NCBI GenBank assembly: GCA_027924585.1
Contig: BSBM01000461.1
Coordinates: 4,090,501 to 4,154,500, forward strand
DNA: 64,000 bases
Direction of reading: 5' to 3'
Source of the DNA: Larix kaempferi
Lineage: Eukaryota > Streptophyta > Pinopsida > Pinales > Pinaceae
Shown: positions 10,420 to 21,339 of the stretch, one piece after another
Layout: each line of letters opens with the position of its first letter
How positions within the stretch are numbered: position 1 is the stretch's first letter
Position numbers and translations under genes: made by a program
Notes under the pieces: generated by a model
The model's database searches: none
What the model was told of the DNA's origin: nothing
The model's input: the letters and a program-made list of their open reading frames with translations, nothing else

Positions 10420-12517
10420 AGTGACTGAAACAAAAAGTTTCTCCTAAGGCAAGTAAAAGAAAAGAAGACCAGACAAAACCCTACACAAATTAAGGCCACA
10501 AGCAAACTTATGTGATAAGAGTGGATTCAAGGTCTGGAACCTCACAGGATTGTCAAGGCTTCGCAACTCGCAATATACTGCAGGGTCCAACAGTAAAACA
10601 CGACAAGGAGGATTGGGACCGTACCCTTTCCTGAATACCCGAGTGCTATTCTCAGTGTATTGCTCCGCCAAGACGGCAAAAAGGTTAACTCAGTTGGTTT
10701 CAGGAATCCTATGGGTGTCTCCCGATATATGCAAAGTACGTGGGAGCTCAAATCCGTAGTGGTGCTGTCTAATGCACAACCATTCGACAAGAGACCTTTC
10801 TATATACTACCGAGTACATGATACACCCTTCGATATACGCCAAGTACTAAAGGTGACTTGGTAGGTACGTGAAGGAGCTCGATATACCGATAAGTACGTG
10901 GAAGACTACAATACCCTTGGGATACAGTGCTGGAAAATAATGACAGCTGCCACGCTTAACGACGCCAGAACATGTCTCTAACTTACACACAAGTTACTAA
11001 ATTTTTTTACCCTAGTTATACCATTAATTTTATCTGGATGGTTAGGTGAATGCATGAGGTGAGTACATAATCGTAAACATAATGTAGGCCCTAACTACAT
11101 GAAAAAATATGCTTTTCTTTCAATGCACTCTATGTATGGGAAGGAGAGATTTCCTTTTTCTTTCCAACAGTTTTACCAAAGCAATGCAATGCAAGACAAT
11201 CCCAAATCTACCAAAAAATGAATATGAAGTATTCTTTTTCCTTTTCAGCGAAACATAAAAGACACAACACTACTAAACCAAATCAAAGCATGTTTTTTCT
11301 TTTCTTTTATCTTTTCAAAACAAAAATGACGCTAAGTGATGAAAAGAGAGAGCTTCTAAGTAAAGTATGCAAGATTTTCAATTTCACTATGAAGGCCTAA
11401 AAGCATAAAAACCAAAAGATACAATGTAATTTCCCAAGCATGGAACTACTTTTGCAAAACTTGATATCTATTCGAATTTTCAAGAAAATGAGAAACTCAT
11501 AATTCATGAAAAACACAAATAATGCAATTTTCTTTCAAATTTTCCAAAAGATCTATGAATGAGACATTCCAATGCATATGCAATTCTTCAAATGAGCTTG
11601 AAAAAATGACGGAAATAAAGTACTTTTGATCTCTCAATGGATGTATCAAAATAACAATTTGACAACAACAATGCTTTTAAGCATAAACACTGAACTGAAA
11701 AGATTACTCGCAACACTCTAACAACTCATAAAATCTCAAGAAGAGATGAGCACTCAAATAGATTGAAGATACACACAAACATTCAAAATCAATCAGTAAC
11801 AAGCAAGACTAAAAGCAAGGAAAGCTCACAAAATGAATGCAAGTGAGGTATGGAAACCGATCTAATACAATGACCAGATATGGAAAGGGGAGGAGGGAAT
11901 GCAAGGGTGAGTGGATGCAGGTGGGGGAGACAAGAGTGTCCACCACTACCAAATCTCAGACTTGTCCAAGATGGAACCCAAAACAAATCCAAACACAAAC
12001 CAAATGAATCAATCACACAAAGCAAAACAGAATCTCTGACTAGATCACACAATATAGAGGGATTCTGTACTCAAACCAAACTCACAACAGAAATGGAGAA
12101 AGGGTTCCTGTATGGAAAAAATGGTAGATCGGCGCACTCTGTGCTTGTACACAGTGTGACGTCGTAGTTCACTAGTGTGGGAAGTGCGACGACATCGCAG
12201 TAGACCAATGTAAGGGCTGCGACGATAGACTAACATGCAAAGAACAGAGATCAAAAAACACACAGTGTCGCTCTGGGTACACTGACCAGGTGCGATAGGA
12301 GAGATTTGAGTTCAAAAATGAACCAATTCCCCAGGTAATGAGCATAAAAAAGGTCTACAAATGAGAAGTACAAACTGAAAGGAAGATAATCAGACTCTTT
12401 AAGGTGAAGATATGATGGTGAAATCAACTTCAAGAAGGAAATGACAAAATAGAATGGATTGGCCAGAAATCAACTGAAAAACAACATTCAAATTGACAAC
12501 TAGAAAGCAATGTTCTC
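10420..12517 (-). other. Gypsy element leader (5' untranslated region)
   Basis: About 2.1 kb lies between the primer-binding site and gag on the minus strand. I see no supported gene in it. The strand is A-rich on plus (T-rich in element sense) at 11.2-11.8 kb. At 12140-12230 there is a cluster of CGACG-containing words (GTGCGACGACATCGCAG) that resembles patches at 1.09 kb and 13.46 kb. Confidence 0.55.
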
Positions 12518-12535
12518 TCCCTAGTATGGTCGCCA
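12518..12535 (-). promoter_or_regulatory. Putative primer-binding site of the Tat element
   Basis: On the minus strand TGGCGACCATACTAGGGA follows the LTR end CCATCAAACA by four bases. A TGGCGACnnnnCTxGGGA pattern is what I expect for Tat/Ogre-type primer sites, which differ from the tRNA-Met site. The match is by eye. Confidence 0.55.
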
Positions 12536-12539
12536 GATT

Positions 12540-13500
12540 TGTTTGATGGACAATCCACTCGAGTGGACGTGAGCCAGATCTCCATAGCTCAATGTGAGTA
12601 TAGAACAAATAATACAGACTACAAACAACTTTCCTAGATCTACTTAAGGATCAAGTACTAGATGCCTTACCTTAACTTCGCGATCCTTTCTCCTGGATGC
12701 TGCTCCAGGAGACCACCTTATACTTGATGGGTTATTAGACCACCTTGTTGGGGTCGGCCTTGTATAAGTCACGTGGGTCAAAGGGTTATTAGACCACCCT
12801 AGTGGGGGGTCGGCCCAGTCAGCATTATGTTAAGTGGTTAAGTTGAGGCCGACCTAGTTGAGTAAAGGTCAAGTCAAGTTAGTGTATAAATAGAGAGTGT
12901 GTCTCTCTCATTTTACACATTCTATTCTCTCACTCACACTTGGGAGAGTGGCGCACTTGTGGAGGAGGAGGCTCTGCTGCTAGGAGAAGACTATCTCTTG
13001 TATTCTGGTTGTATCATTGCTCTATCTATCTCTAAGGAAGTTATTGGGGTTTTTCACCTTTATGGTTTTCCCCAAGTAAAATATGTGTCTCTTGTGTGCT
13101 TGCATTATTGTGTCCATGATTGATATGCTGTACATGTTGTTCTCTCAGTTAAGATCCTAGATCAGATTGAAGTAAATTCTGAAAATTTAACACATGTAGA
13201 CACTATAGACTTCCTCCCTTTAGAGAGGGGTAGAGCTTTACTTATATAGGGCTAAGTGGATAGGATATGGATAGGGTAGGTTGAGATATGGTAGGAGAGA
13301 GATAGTGGATCCTTCCAAGAGGTTAGGAACCGAGTTCCAACTCCCCCAAGAGGTCATGGATAAGGATACAAGTCAGCAAGATTCGAGAATGAGCTCTAAA
13401 TCCCTATTTTTGTCTATTAACTGACTTCGTCACACCCTGCAGTAAAGCAAGATACGACGTTGCAGGTTGCATGAGTGCAGCCTGCGACGACCTCTCAAAA
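12540..13500 (-). mobile_element. Probable 5' LTR of the Tat element, interrupted
   Basis: The left edge TGTTTGATGG is the reverse complement of an LTR end next to the primer site. A minus-strand TATA box (CTATATAAG, about 13240-13250) supports an LTR promoter reading left. The right edge is not determined: no matching second LTR was found, and the Helitron sequence starts near 13.6 kb. A plus-strand Copia-type LTR fragment occupies much of the interval. Confidence 0.45.
12690..13192 (+). mobile_element. Copia-type LTR fragment
   Basis: This resembles the 603-bp LTRs at 24876 and 31171. Shared blocks include GGGTTATTAGACCACC, GTCGGCCCAGTCAG, TATAAATAGAG (TATA at 12884), TGGCGCACTTGTGGAGGAG and the LTR end TTTAACA (13192). 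The first 130 bases of the reference LTR are poorly matched and I found no target duplication, so it is a truncated relative rather than a clean solo LTR. The internal open frame at 12899-13123 is not a gene. Confidence 0.7.
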
Positions 13501-13611
13501 CCTAGCATAAGTGCAATGGTATCCCTTCCAGATGAATGACTTAGCCAATGAAAGTTTAGGGGTGTATACACTGAATCTCATGATGGTAGGATTTTAGGTG
13601 TAACACAAGCA

Positions 13612-14202
13612 CCTTTCAAAGGATTCCATCCATTGGGCATATTCCAAGACATATTTTCTAGGAACTCAACTTCCCTACATTATTCTTTGAATCTAGTCAT
13701 CCTGAAGATATCACAAATCAATTTAGTTACTAGCAAATATCAAAATGGGAATTGAACCATATCAGAAGAGACTTTGCAATGCACAATAAAAATATATTAT
13801 TCAACGGAGTGCACATTCTCATAAATCAAATTTCAAATTCTGCATGGATTTCAATACAAAGGGGAGAGCTCAAAGGGAAATATCTTGTTGCAAAAGACGT
13901 AAGATATAAGACAAATATTGAGAAAACATTGAAATCACCAATTGCTTATCGATCTCTCAGAAGCATACCCACATCCCTCAACTATTTTGAACACATAAAA
14001 AAGGATGTCTTTGTAATGATTCTACAACTTGGGCCGTCCATGCTTTTTTTCACTTTTACTAGTGTTGAACATATTTGTTTTACTTTGTGCAATGCATTGC
14101 AAGAACCTAGAGACAAGTATTTTGACAAACGTGACAAAATAAACATTGACAAATGCATTGAATCATTGATAAGGAAAACCGTTGTAAAATGTAGCCACTA
14201 CT
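13612..14202 (+). pseudogene. Helitron helicase-like gene, N-terminal half
   Basis: The translation carries blocks of the Helitron_like_N region of plant Rep/helicase proteins: GIFQD, ELNFPTLFF, SKWELNHIRRDFAMH, NILFNGVHILINQ, WISIQRGELKGKYLVAKDV, then FVMILQLGPSMLFFTF and INIDKCIESLIRK. It ends with codons for C-S-H-Y at 14190-14201, exactly where the CACTA element begins; the protein continues at 45037. There are stops near 13660 and 13730 and a frameshift near 13650. Helitrons move by rolling-circle replication using this protein. The HUH nuclease motif itself lies in the part beyond the insertion. Confidence 0.85.
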
Positions 14203-14216
14203 CCCTAGTACACGTG
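14203..14216 (+). repeat. Left terminal inverted repeat of CACTA
   Basis: CCCTAGTACACGTG lies immediately after the ACT target duplication. The second base is C where the canonical CACTA end has A. Confidence 0.65.
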
Positions 14217-14249
14217 CACATTTTTCCCATGGAAAATAGTTTCTATTGC

Positions 14250-14885
14250 AACACTTATGCGTTGCTATAGCGACGAAAATGACCCCATATTTTCGTGGCA
14301 ACATTTTCCTCGTTGTAGCAACACTTCGAACGTTTCGTCGCTATGGAGACAGGAAAGATATGAAACGTGGCATGTGTGGCCTATGTTTAAAAAACAATCT
14401 GCGTCGCTATAACGATGTAAATCCTTCTCTATAGAAGCAGTTAGTCGTCACGATAGCGACGGAAAATACTTGTTAGTTTCTTTCCTGACTAACAATACTC
14501 TGTGGCTATCGCGACAATGTCTGGGTCCGTTCATCACTATACCAACAACTAACCATCTCTATAGCGAAATTTCATCGAGCACATGGTGACGGATTTTCTA
14601 TACAAGCGACGTTCATTCCGTCGCTTGTATAACAAATATGTCACCATGTGCTTGACAGAATGTTTCTATAGAGATGCCTAGTGCAGAAAATAGCGACGAA
14701 TTTTCTATATAAGCAACGAAATGATCGTCCCTTGTATAGCAAATGCATCCCATGTGCTTGACAGAACGTCGCTATAGCGACGGTTCCTTGGCTATAGTGA
14801 CGGATATGTCATCTCTATAGCCACATAATAGCGTTACCGGGTAAACAAATAGGAAGTATGTTCCGTCGCTATAGCGACGATGTTT
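14250..14885. repeat. CACTA left subterminal repeats
   Basis: At least ten variants of the near-palindrome GTCGCTATAGCGAC occur in both orientations, for example near 14265, 14403, 14448, 14556, 14690, 14770, 14792 and 14865. Such clustered short subterminal motifs are binding sites for the second CACTA protein (TnpA-like) in En/Spm. No gene is seen here. Confidence 0.8.
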
Positions 14886-14889
14886 GAGT

Positions 14890-15949
14890 TTAAAACAAAA
14901 AAATCAAATGGTCAGAGGGTGTTTGAATATGGTTATAATTCTTAACATGGGTGATTTGAAGTGGCTTATAGATCAGCCCAAGGCAGAAGGAGCATCGATA
15001 GGGTTTTCAAGCCTTATGTGAGATCCTTAGCTTGAACGTGACACTACATACTTTTCGCCTAACTTCATTTTGTTTCACACAAAATTTACACTTTGTGCTA
15101 AATTGTTTTGGTTCCTGGTGATTGTCCAATGACAATATCCTTGAGGTCCTTCAACCCATGCTCACCTACTCTCTTGTTTTTGTCCTTTTTTGGTGGAAAA
15201 ATACTTTAGGCTACTCTGCTTGTGCTTGTATCCACACACTGTTTTGTAGACATGGACTGTAAAAGTGTTGGTTGCATTTATACAATGAGGTGTTTTGAAT
15301 TGTAAGAGACTTTGAAATCCTGGTAATTGAGTCATTGACAATGAATTTCAATCTGTAGGAAATTTATGGAACTATTGGAACTTTATGGATTTAGTTCACT
15401 TTTGTATAAACTCAAATCGATAAATATACAATGCACATATATCCGGTTCTAAAACTTTTCCAATGTAAACTGTATCCTCAAGGCTCATTCCCATCCAAGG
15501 AGACATAGCAAAGATATTTTAACATTATTATAGTGTTCAGGTCAACCATTTAGTCACACTAAAGGAACATGATGATAGATTTTTCCTTTAGTTCATATGT
15601 AATTCATTTTTCTATGTGTTGTGAAAAAGAGAGAATGGAGGTGTTGTTTATTATGCATGATCTGTATACATAGGTTCAGGGCCAATCCAAAAGAAATTGT
15701 GTATTAATGTGAGCACATGCAAAAATGCTTGAGGTGCATAAGACCTTGGGTAGTTCACAAATTTCATTTGTATGATGCCTATGACGTACCTATGGTAACA
15801 CGACGCGACAGAAAAATATCAACCATATTAGTGGATCCATTTTATAACTTGCAAGTCATTTTCCTTTTTGTTGCAAGTTTTCCATGGAACAGTGCCTTTA
15901 TATTGCAAGTTTTCCATGGAACATTGCAACTTTTGCCTATTTCTGCACC
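14890..15949. other. Non-coding CACTA interior
   Basis: About 1 kb of AT-rich sequence without recognisable gene, repeat or promoter. The short open frame at 15717-16121 crosses the beginning of the 2.3-kb repeat array and has no family resemblance. Confidence 0.6.
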
Positions 15950-16303
15950 AGGAGAAACAATTTGTTCTCCAACTTGGGGTGGGGGGAGATTCCCAGTACT
16001 TCATGTATTCATGTGTGTGTGTTTTTCATCTAGCCATAAAAAAACACTAAATGTACACATGAAACAACATAGATTCATCTTAACCTCGAATCCATTAAAT
16101 GTTGAAAGGTTTGCACCTTGAGTTTTTTAATCCCTCTTGATGCTTATTAGATAAATTTGCCTACTCTTTTTGTTGAGCTTGGTTTCCCTTCATCATTGGG
16201 TGTCTTATTCTCATGGGCATGCATCCAAGTTGGGCCCATTCCATTCAATAAATTTCTCATGTCAACATAGGTAACTAAATACTAAATAGGCATCATAGAT
16301 ATT
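15950..16303. repeat. Partial extra copy of the 2.3-kb unit
   Basis: This matches the second block of each following unit, from the TTTGGGG-type word through GTTGAAAGG (16101 here; 16638, 18956 and about 21588 in the full units) to CATAGATATTGTCAA. The copy stops there and joins 90 bases of unrelated sequence before unit 1. Confidence 0.8.
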
Positions 16304-16394
16304 GTCAACACATTTTTTGTGGAAGTACTTGTGCAATATTGCAGGGCTTCTAGGGTTTCAACAAAATTATTTTCCAAAATGCTATAAAATTCCA

Positions 16395-18708
16395 GAACAA
16401 CCATTTTCCAAGGAGGTCCTTACTATTGCAGTAATCACCTTATTAAGTGTACATAAAATAGAGTGTTACCTAGGAAAATCTGGGCAACAATATTGTATGC
16501 CCGTGCAAATTTGGGGCAGATGCCCATTACTTTGTGTTTTCATGTGTTTGTGTGTGTGTGGTGCATCTAGCCACACAAAAACACTAAATGTACACATGTA
16601 ATAGCATAGATTCATCTTGACCTCGAATCCATTAAATGTTGAAAGGCTTGCACCTTGATTTTTTGTATCCCTCTTGATGCTTATTAGATAAAATTGTCTT
16701 ATCTTTTTGTTGAGCTTAGTTTCCCATCATCACCAGGTGTCTTATTCTCATGGGAATGCATACAAGTTGGGGACATTCCATTCAATGAATTTCTCATGTC
16801 AACCTAGGTAACTAAATACTAAATAGGCATCATAGATATTGTCAAATAGAATGCCTATCAAGCGAAGACATCTTGATGCATTGTTTCAAGTAAATACCCA
16901 ACAATTTGTCTTGGAATGCATGGAGAAGAAGAATACTTCGTGTATAAGTTAGAAATGTATTTGTTAAGACTTTAAAAATATGCTCACAGGGATAGTGTAT
17001 ACGCCCGCCAGACTTAAATACATGCCTGCTTTCTATACAATATGCCCGCAAATGGAGAAGATAAAGTGCTCGAAGCACAAGGTAAATGCCCGCAAAGCAT
17101 CCACACATGGAGGATAAATGGCAGTAGGAAAATGCATAGAATGCAAAATGCCCGCAGTCCTACTACAAATTTCGACAGGCTCAACAAACATGCCCGCAGG
17201 ATTATGAAAATGCTCGCCTGGCAAGTGGTAATTCCTGTAGGGCTTGAAAAAATGTCTGCAAGCTTATGAAAATGCCCACCTTGCAAGTGGTAATGCTCGC
17301 AATTGTGAAGGTTTGATCTCCAGTAAAAAGACACGACAAATGAAATCATGAATCTCTAAAAGCAATAAGACAAGAGGTTTTAGAAGAGTTGTAGGCTCAA
17401 ACTCTGAATTTGAGAGCATTCATCTCAGTCAAACACAAATTGTTCATCATTATTTAAGGCATCCTATAGTAGTCAAGGAAGAGACCATTTGATCTGGTTC
17501 TCAATAAGAACATCCTTCCATGCATTCAAGTTGAATTCTTTTATAATCAAGCATCCTAGTCCAGAGAAGCACGAACATAAGTGATTTAAGAAGTTACTTT
17601 AATGATCAACCTGAGCAGTGAGCAAAGGTTTAATGGGTAGATCTATAGTAAACTTTGGAGAAAGATTACAACCATAATCTGACTTGACAAGTTGACTTGA
17701 CTGATATCAATGATAGATTTTTGAGAAACATTTCTTCTTTCCAAGTACAACAAACAATACAAGCATACTCTTAGAGGGAGCAGATACATATTCATGAAGA
17801 AACATTTTTTTGGGCATTGTGAAGCTTTTGATGACTTGATTGTTAAGTATTTGACCCTTTTCCATTAATTCCAAAGGGGGAGAGATGCAGATAAAAGAGG
17901 GGAGTTAATGAGTTGTTTTCATCAATGACAAAGGGGGAGATTGAAAATTGAATTTGTCATTGATGCCAAAAAGTGTTGTGTAGTGGCTTGTATGGACATT
18001 GGAATGACATGGTGGGCATTTGAAGGACAGTGATAGATTTCAAGCTTGTAGGCATCCTTAACAGCCTTTACGGGGACACTTAAAGAAACCCTTGCATGCT
18101 TCTTTTGAGCCCTTGTGGGCATACAAAAGAACCAATTGCGGTCATTTCTAAGGACTCATGCAAGCATATGGAGCAAGGCATCTCAGACTTACAGGCATTC
18201 TAGAAGGGCTTGCTGGCATTATGGAACTCATAAAGATCATGACTATGAGGTCTTAAAATAAATCCATGGAACCCCTATATGTGATGGATAAGCTATGACA
18301 TGGAAAATTAAGGAGAGGAAAGAATGTTAATGACCCATATTGTGGTCATTTACCACGTTGGAGAGACATAAACAAATAATTGAAGTTGAGCTGCTAAAAA
18401 GAGTTTTTTTTTCAACAAGAATACAATGGCTTTCCTTTCCTCTGGCTTGAAATATGCCCACAAGGGGATTGAAATATGCCCACAAGGGGATTGAAATATG
18501 CCCGCAAGGGGATTGGGATATGCCCGCAAGGGGATTGAGACATGCCCGCAAGGGGATTGGGATATTCCTGCAAGGGGCTTGAAATATTCCCACACAAGGG
18601 GATTTGAAATATGCCCGCAAGGGGCTTGGGTATTCCTGCACAAGGGTTTAAAAATTCCTGCACAAGGAATATATTAATATATGCCTGCACAAGGCATTAA
18701 AAATCCAC
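16395..18708. repeat. 2.3-kb tandem unit 1
   Basis: First full unit. It opens with TTTCCAAGGAGGTCCTTACT, then the GTTGAAAGG block, then a block with GCATTGTTT, a TGCCCGC-rich region (16990-17290), a block with two polypurine words (AAAGGGGGAGAGATGC near 17873 and AAAGGGGGAGATTG near 17930), and a minisatellite of GCAAGGGG units (18440-18710). No protein family is recognisable. The polypurine words followed by TTGTCATTGATGCC look like the 3' end and LTR start of a Copia element, so the unit may derive from a retrotransposon. Confidence 0.85.
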
Positions 18709-18710
18709 AA
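18439..18710. repeat. Minisatellite ATGCCCGCAAGGGG, unit 1
   Basis: About twelve units of 18-24 bases of the form GAAATATGCCCGCAAGGGGA, with variants in CCCACA and TTCCTGCA. The long minus-strand open frames here (Pro-Leu-Ala-Gly-rich peptides) are products of the repeat. Confidence 0.85.
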
Positions 18711-21339
18711 CAACCATTTTCCAAGGAGGTCCTTACTGTTGCAGTAATCGCCTTATTAAGTGTACATAACATGAGTGTTACCTGGGAAAATCTGGGAAAC
18801 AATATTGTATGGCCTTGCAAATTTGGGGAAGATGCCCATTACTTCGTATTTTCACGTGTGCATGTGTGTATGTGCGTGGTGCATCTAGCCACACAAAAAC
18901 ACTAAATGTGCACATGCAATAGCATAGATTCATCTTGACCTCGAATACATTAAATGTTGAAAGGTTTGCACCTTGAGTTTTTTATCCCTCTTGATGCTTA
19001 TTAGATAACATTGTCTTCTCTTTTGTGTTGAGTTTGGTTTCGCATCATCACCGGGTGTCTTATTCTCATGGGCTTGAATACAAGTTGGGCCCATTCCATT
19101 CAATGAATTTCTCATGTCAACCTAGGTAACTAAATACTAAATAGGCATCATAGATATTGTCAATTAAAATGCCTATCAAGTGAAGAAATCTTGATGCATT
19201 GTTTGAAGTAAATACCTAGCAATTTGTCTTGGAATCCATGGAGAAGAAGAATATTTCTTCGATAAATTAGAAATGTATTTTTTAAGATTTTAAAAATATG
19301 TTCATAGGCATAGTGTATATTCCCGCCAAACTTAAATACATGCCTTCCTTGCATACAAGATTCTTGCAAATGGAGAAGATAAAATGCCTGAATCACAAGG
19401 TAAATGCCTGCAAAGCATCCACACATGGAGGATAAATGCCCGCAGGAAAATGCATACACTGGAAATTTCCCACATGTATGACCGTGTGAAGAACCTACAA
19501 TAATTAATTAATGAAAACACACGAAATAGAAGAAATAATAGAACTTAAAATCACTTTTATATTGATCGTAGGCCACTTCGAGGGGGCAACCTCCTTTGAG
19601 AAATATCAATACAAATAAATTCAGAGTACCTTCATTGGTCTCAACACAAACTTATATACTAAGTCTAGGTGCCAATACCATGGGTCAATACCATGTGTCA
19701 ATACAAACCATGGTCCAATACAAAATATGGATCAACAATTACTACGGGACGACTTACAAAGCATATGCGTCCAACAACAATAATACAAACTATGGATCAA
19801 CAAATACTACGGGACGACTTACAAAGCATATGCATTCAACAACAATATACTAACAAAGTAAATAGAAGGGTTGACATGGTTTCCTAACAGACCACAAGCC
19901 TACTGCAAATTCCCGTAGGCTTAGAAAACATGACTAGGGGCTTATGAAAATGCCCACTTGGCAAGTGGTAATTCCCGAAGCACTTGAAAAAATGTTCGTA
20001 GGCTTATGAACATTCTTGCATGGCAAGTGGTAATGCTCACGGGGCTTGAAAAAATGCCCACAATTGTGAAGGTTTGATCTCCAGTAAAAATTACAGTAAA
20101 TGGACACTACAAATGAAAGCCTGAAGGTATAAAAGCAATAAGGAAGGAGATTTTAGAAGAGTTGTAGGCTCAAAATTTGAATTTGAGAAAGCATCAGTCT
20201 CAATCAAACAAAAAAATTTCATCATCATTTAAGGCATCCTATGGCAGTCAAGGAAGTGATTGTTTGATCCAATTCTCAAGAAATCCATTCATTCAAGTTG
20301 AATTGTTTTATAATCAAGCATCCTGGTCTAAAGAATCACAGACATAAGTGACTTAAGAAGTTACTTTAATGATCACTTGAGCAAAGGTTTAATGGGTAGA
20401 TCTGTAGTAAACTTTGGAGAATGATTGACAACCATAATCTGACTTGACAGAGATCAGTGATAGCTTTTTGAGCAACATTTCTTCTTTCCAAGTACAAGAG
20501 ACAGTACAAGCATACTCTTAGGGGGAGCAGATAAGTATTCAGGTAAAAACATTTTTTTGGGGCATTGTGAAGCTTTTGATGACTTGATTGTTAAGTATTT
20601 CACCCTTTGCCATTGATGCCAACGGGGGAGAGATGCAGATAAAAGAGGGGAGTTAGTGAGTTGTTGTCATCAATGACAAAGGGGAGATTGAAGATTGAAG
20701 TTGTCATTGATGCCAACAAGTGTTGTGTAGTGGCTTGTATGGACATTGGAATGGCATGGAGGGAATTTGAAGGACAGTGATAGATTTCAAGCTTGTGGGA
20801 ATCCTTAAGAGCCTTTACGGGCATACTTAAAGAAACCCTTGCATGCATCTTTTGAGCCCTTGCATGCATACAAAAGAGACCATTGCGAGCATTTCTAAGG
20901 ACTCTTGCGGGCATATGGAGCAAGGCATCTCATACTTACAGGAATTCTTGAAGGGCTTGTTGGAATTATGGAACTCATGAAGATCACGACTATGAGGTCT
21001 TAGAACAAATCCATGGAACCCCTATATGTGATGGATAAGTTCGTGACATGGAAAATTAAGGAGAGGAAAGAATGTTAATGACCCATATTGTGGTCATTTA
21101 CCACGTTGGAGACATAAATAATTAATTGATGTCGAGCTGCTAAAAGGAGCTTCTTTTAACAAGAATACAATGTCATTCCTTTCCTTTGGCTTGAAATATT
21201 CCCGCAAGGGGCTTTAGATATTCGCACACAAGGGGATATGAAATATGCCCGCAAGGGGCTTGGGTATGCCAGCACAAGGTTTTAAAATGCCTACACAAGG
21301 AATATATTAGTATATGCCCGCACAAGGCATTAAAGGTCT
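18709..21339. repeat. 2.3-kb tandem unit 2, with solo LTR
   Basis: Second unit, colinear with unit 1. It is 2.63 kb long; without the 405-bp solo LTR and its duplicated 5 bases it is about 2.22 kb. Its terminal minisatellite (21185-21325) is shorter than in units 1 and 3. Confidence 0.85.
19485..19889 (-). mobile_element. Solo LTR of the chromovirus family
   Basis: On the minus strand it runs TGTTAGGAAACC-like to GGTTCTTCACA and matches the 387-bp LTRs at 51226 and 55187 over its whole length. The flanks are GACCG and GACCA, a 5-bp target duplication with one mismatch. Units 1 and 3 lack the insertion and show the empty site, so it inserted into one unit only. Confidence 0.88.

Larger units (their letters stand above)
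2802..12540 (-). mobile_element. Tat-lineage Ty3-Gypsy retrotransposon, degenerate (internal region)
   Basis: On the minus strand the order is primer-binding site (12.53 kb), leader, gag (10.42-7.56 kb), protease, reverse transcriptase, RNase H, integrase and a second RNase H. This Gypsy order (integrase after RT) excludes Copia. The extra RNase H, the long leader, the long gag and the integrase C-terminus ending in an NGLYLKRYYA-type motif point to the Tat lineage. Gag and RT are interrupted by single stop codons within one frame, and there is a frameshift between RT and RNase H near 5.3 kb, so the copy cannot encode a working polyprotein. The 5' LTR begins at 12540 going right; the 3' LTR was not identified. 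Confidence 0.85.

Noticed and set aside
12899-13123. 74-codon plus-strand frame
   Set aside because: It lies in the R/U5 part of a Copia-type LTR fragment and resembles no protein.
14196-14207. Placing the CACTA start at the literal CACTA word (14196-14200)
   Set aside because: It would leave unequal flanks, and the Helitron frame would not rejoin. A start at 14203 gives equal ACT flanks and a continuous frame.
18327-18690. Three minus-strand frames rich in Pro-Leu-Ala-Gly
   Set aside because: They are three frames of one minisatellite, and the same peptides recur at 23.4-23.7 kb.
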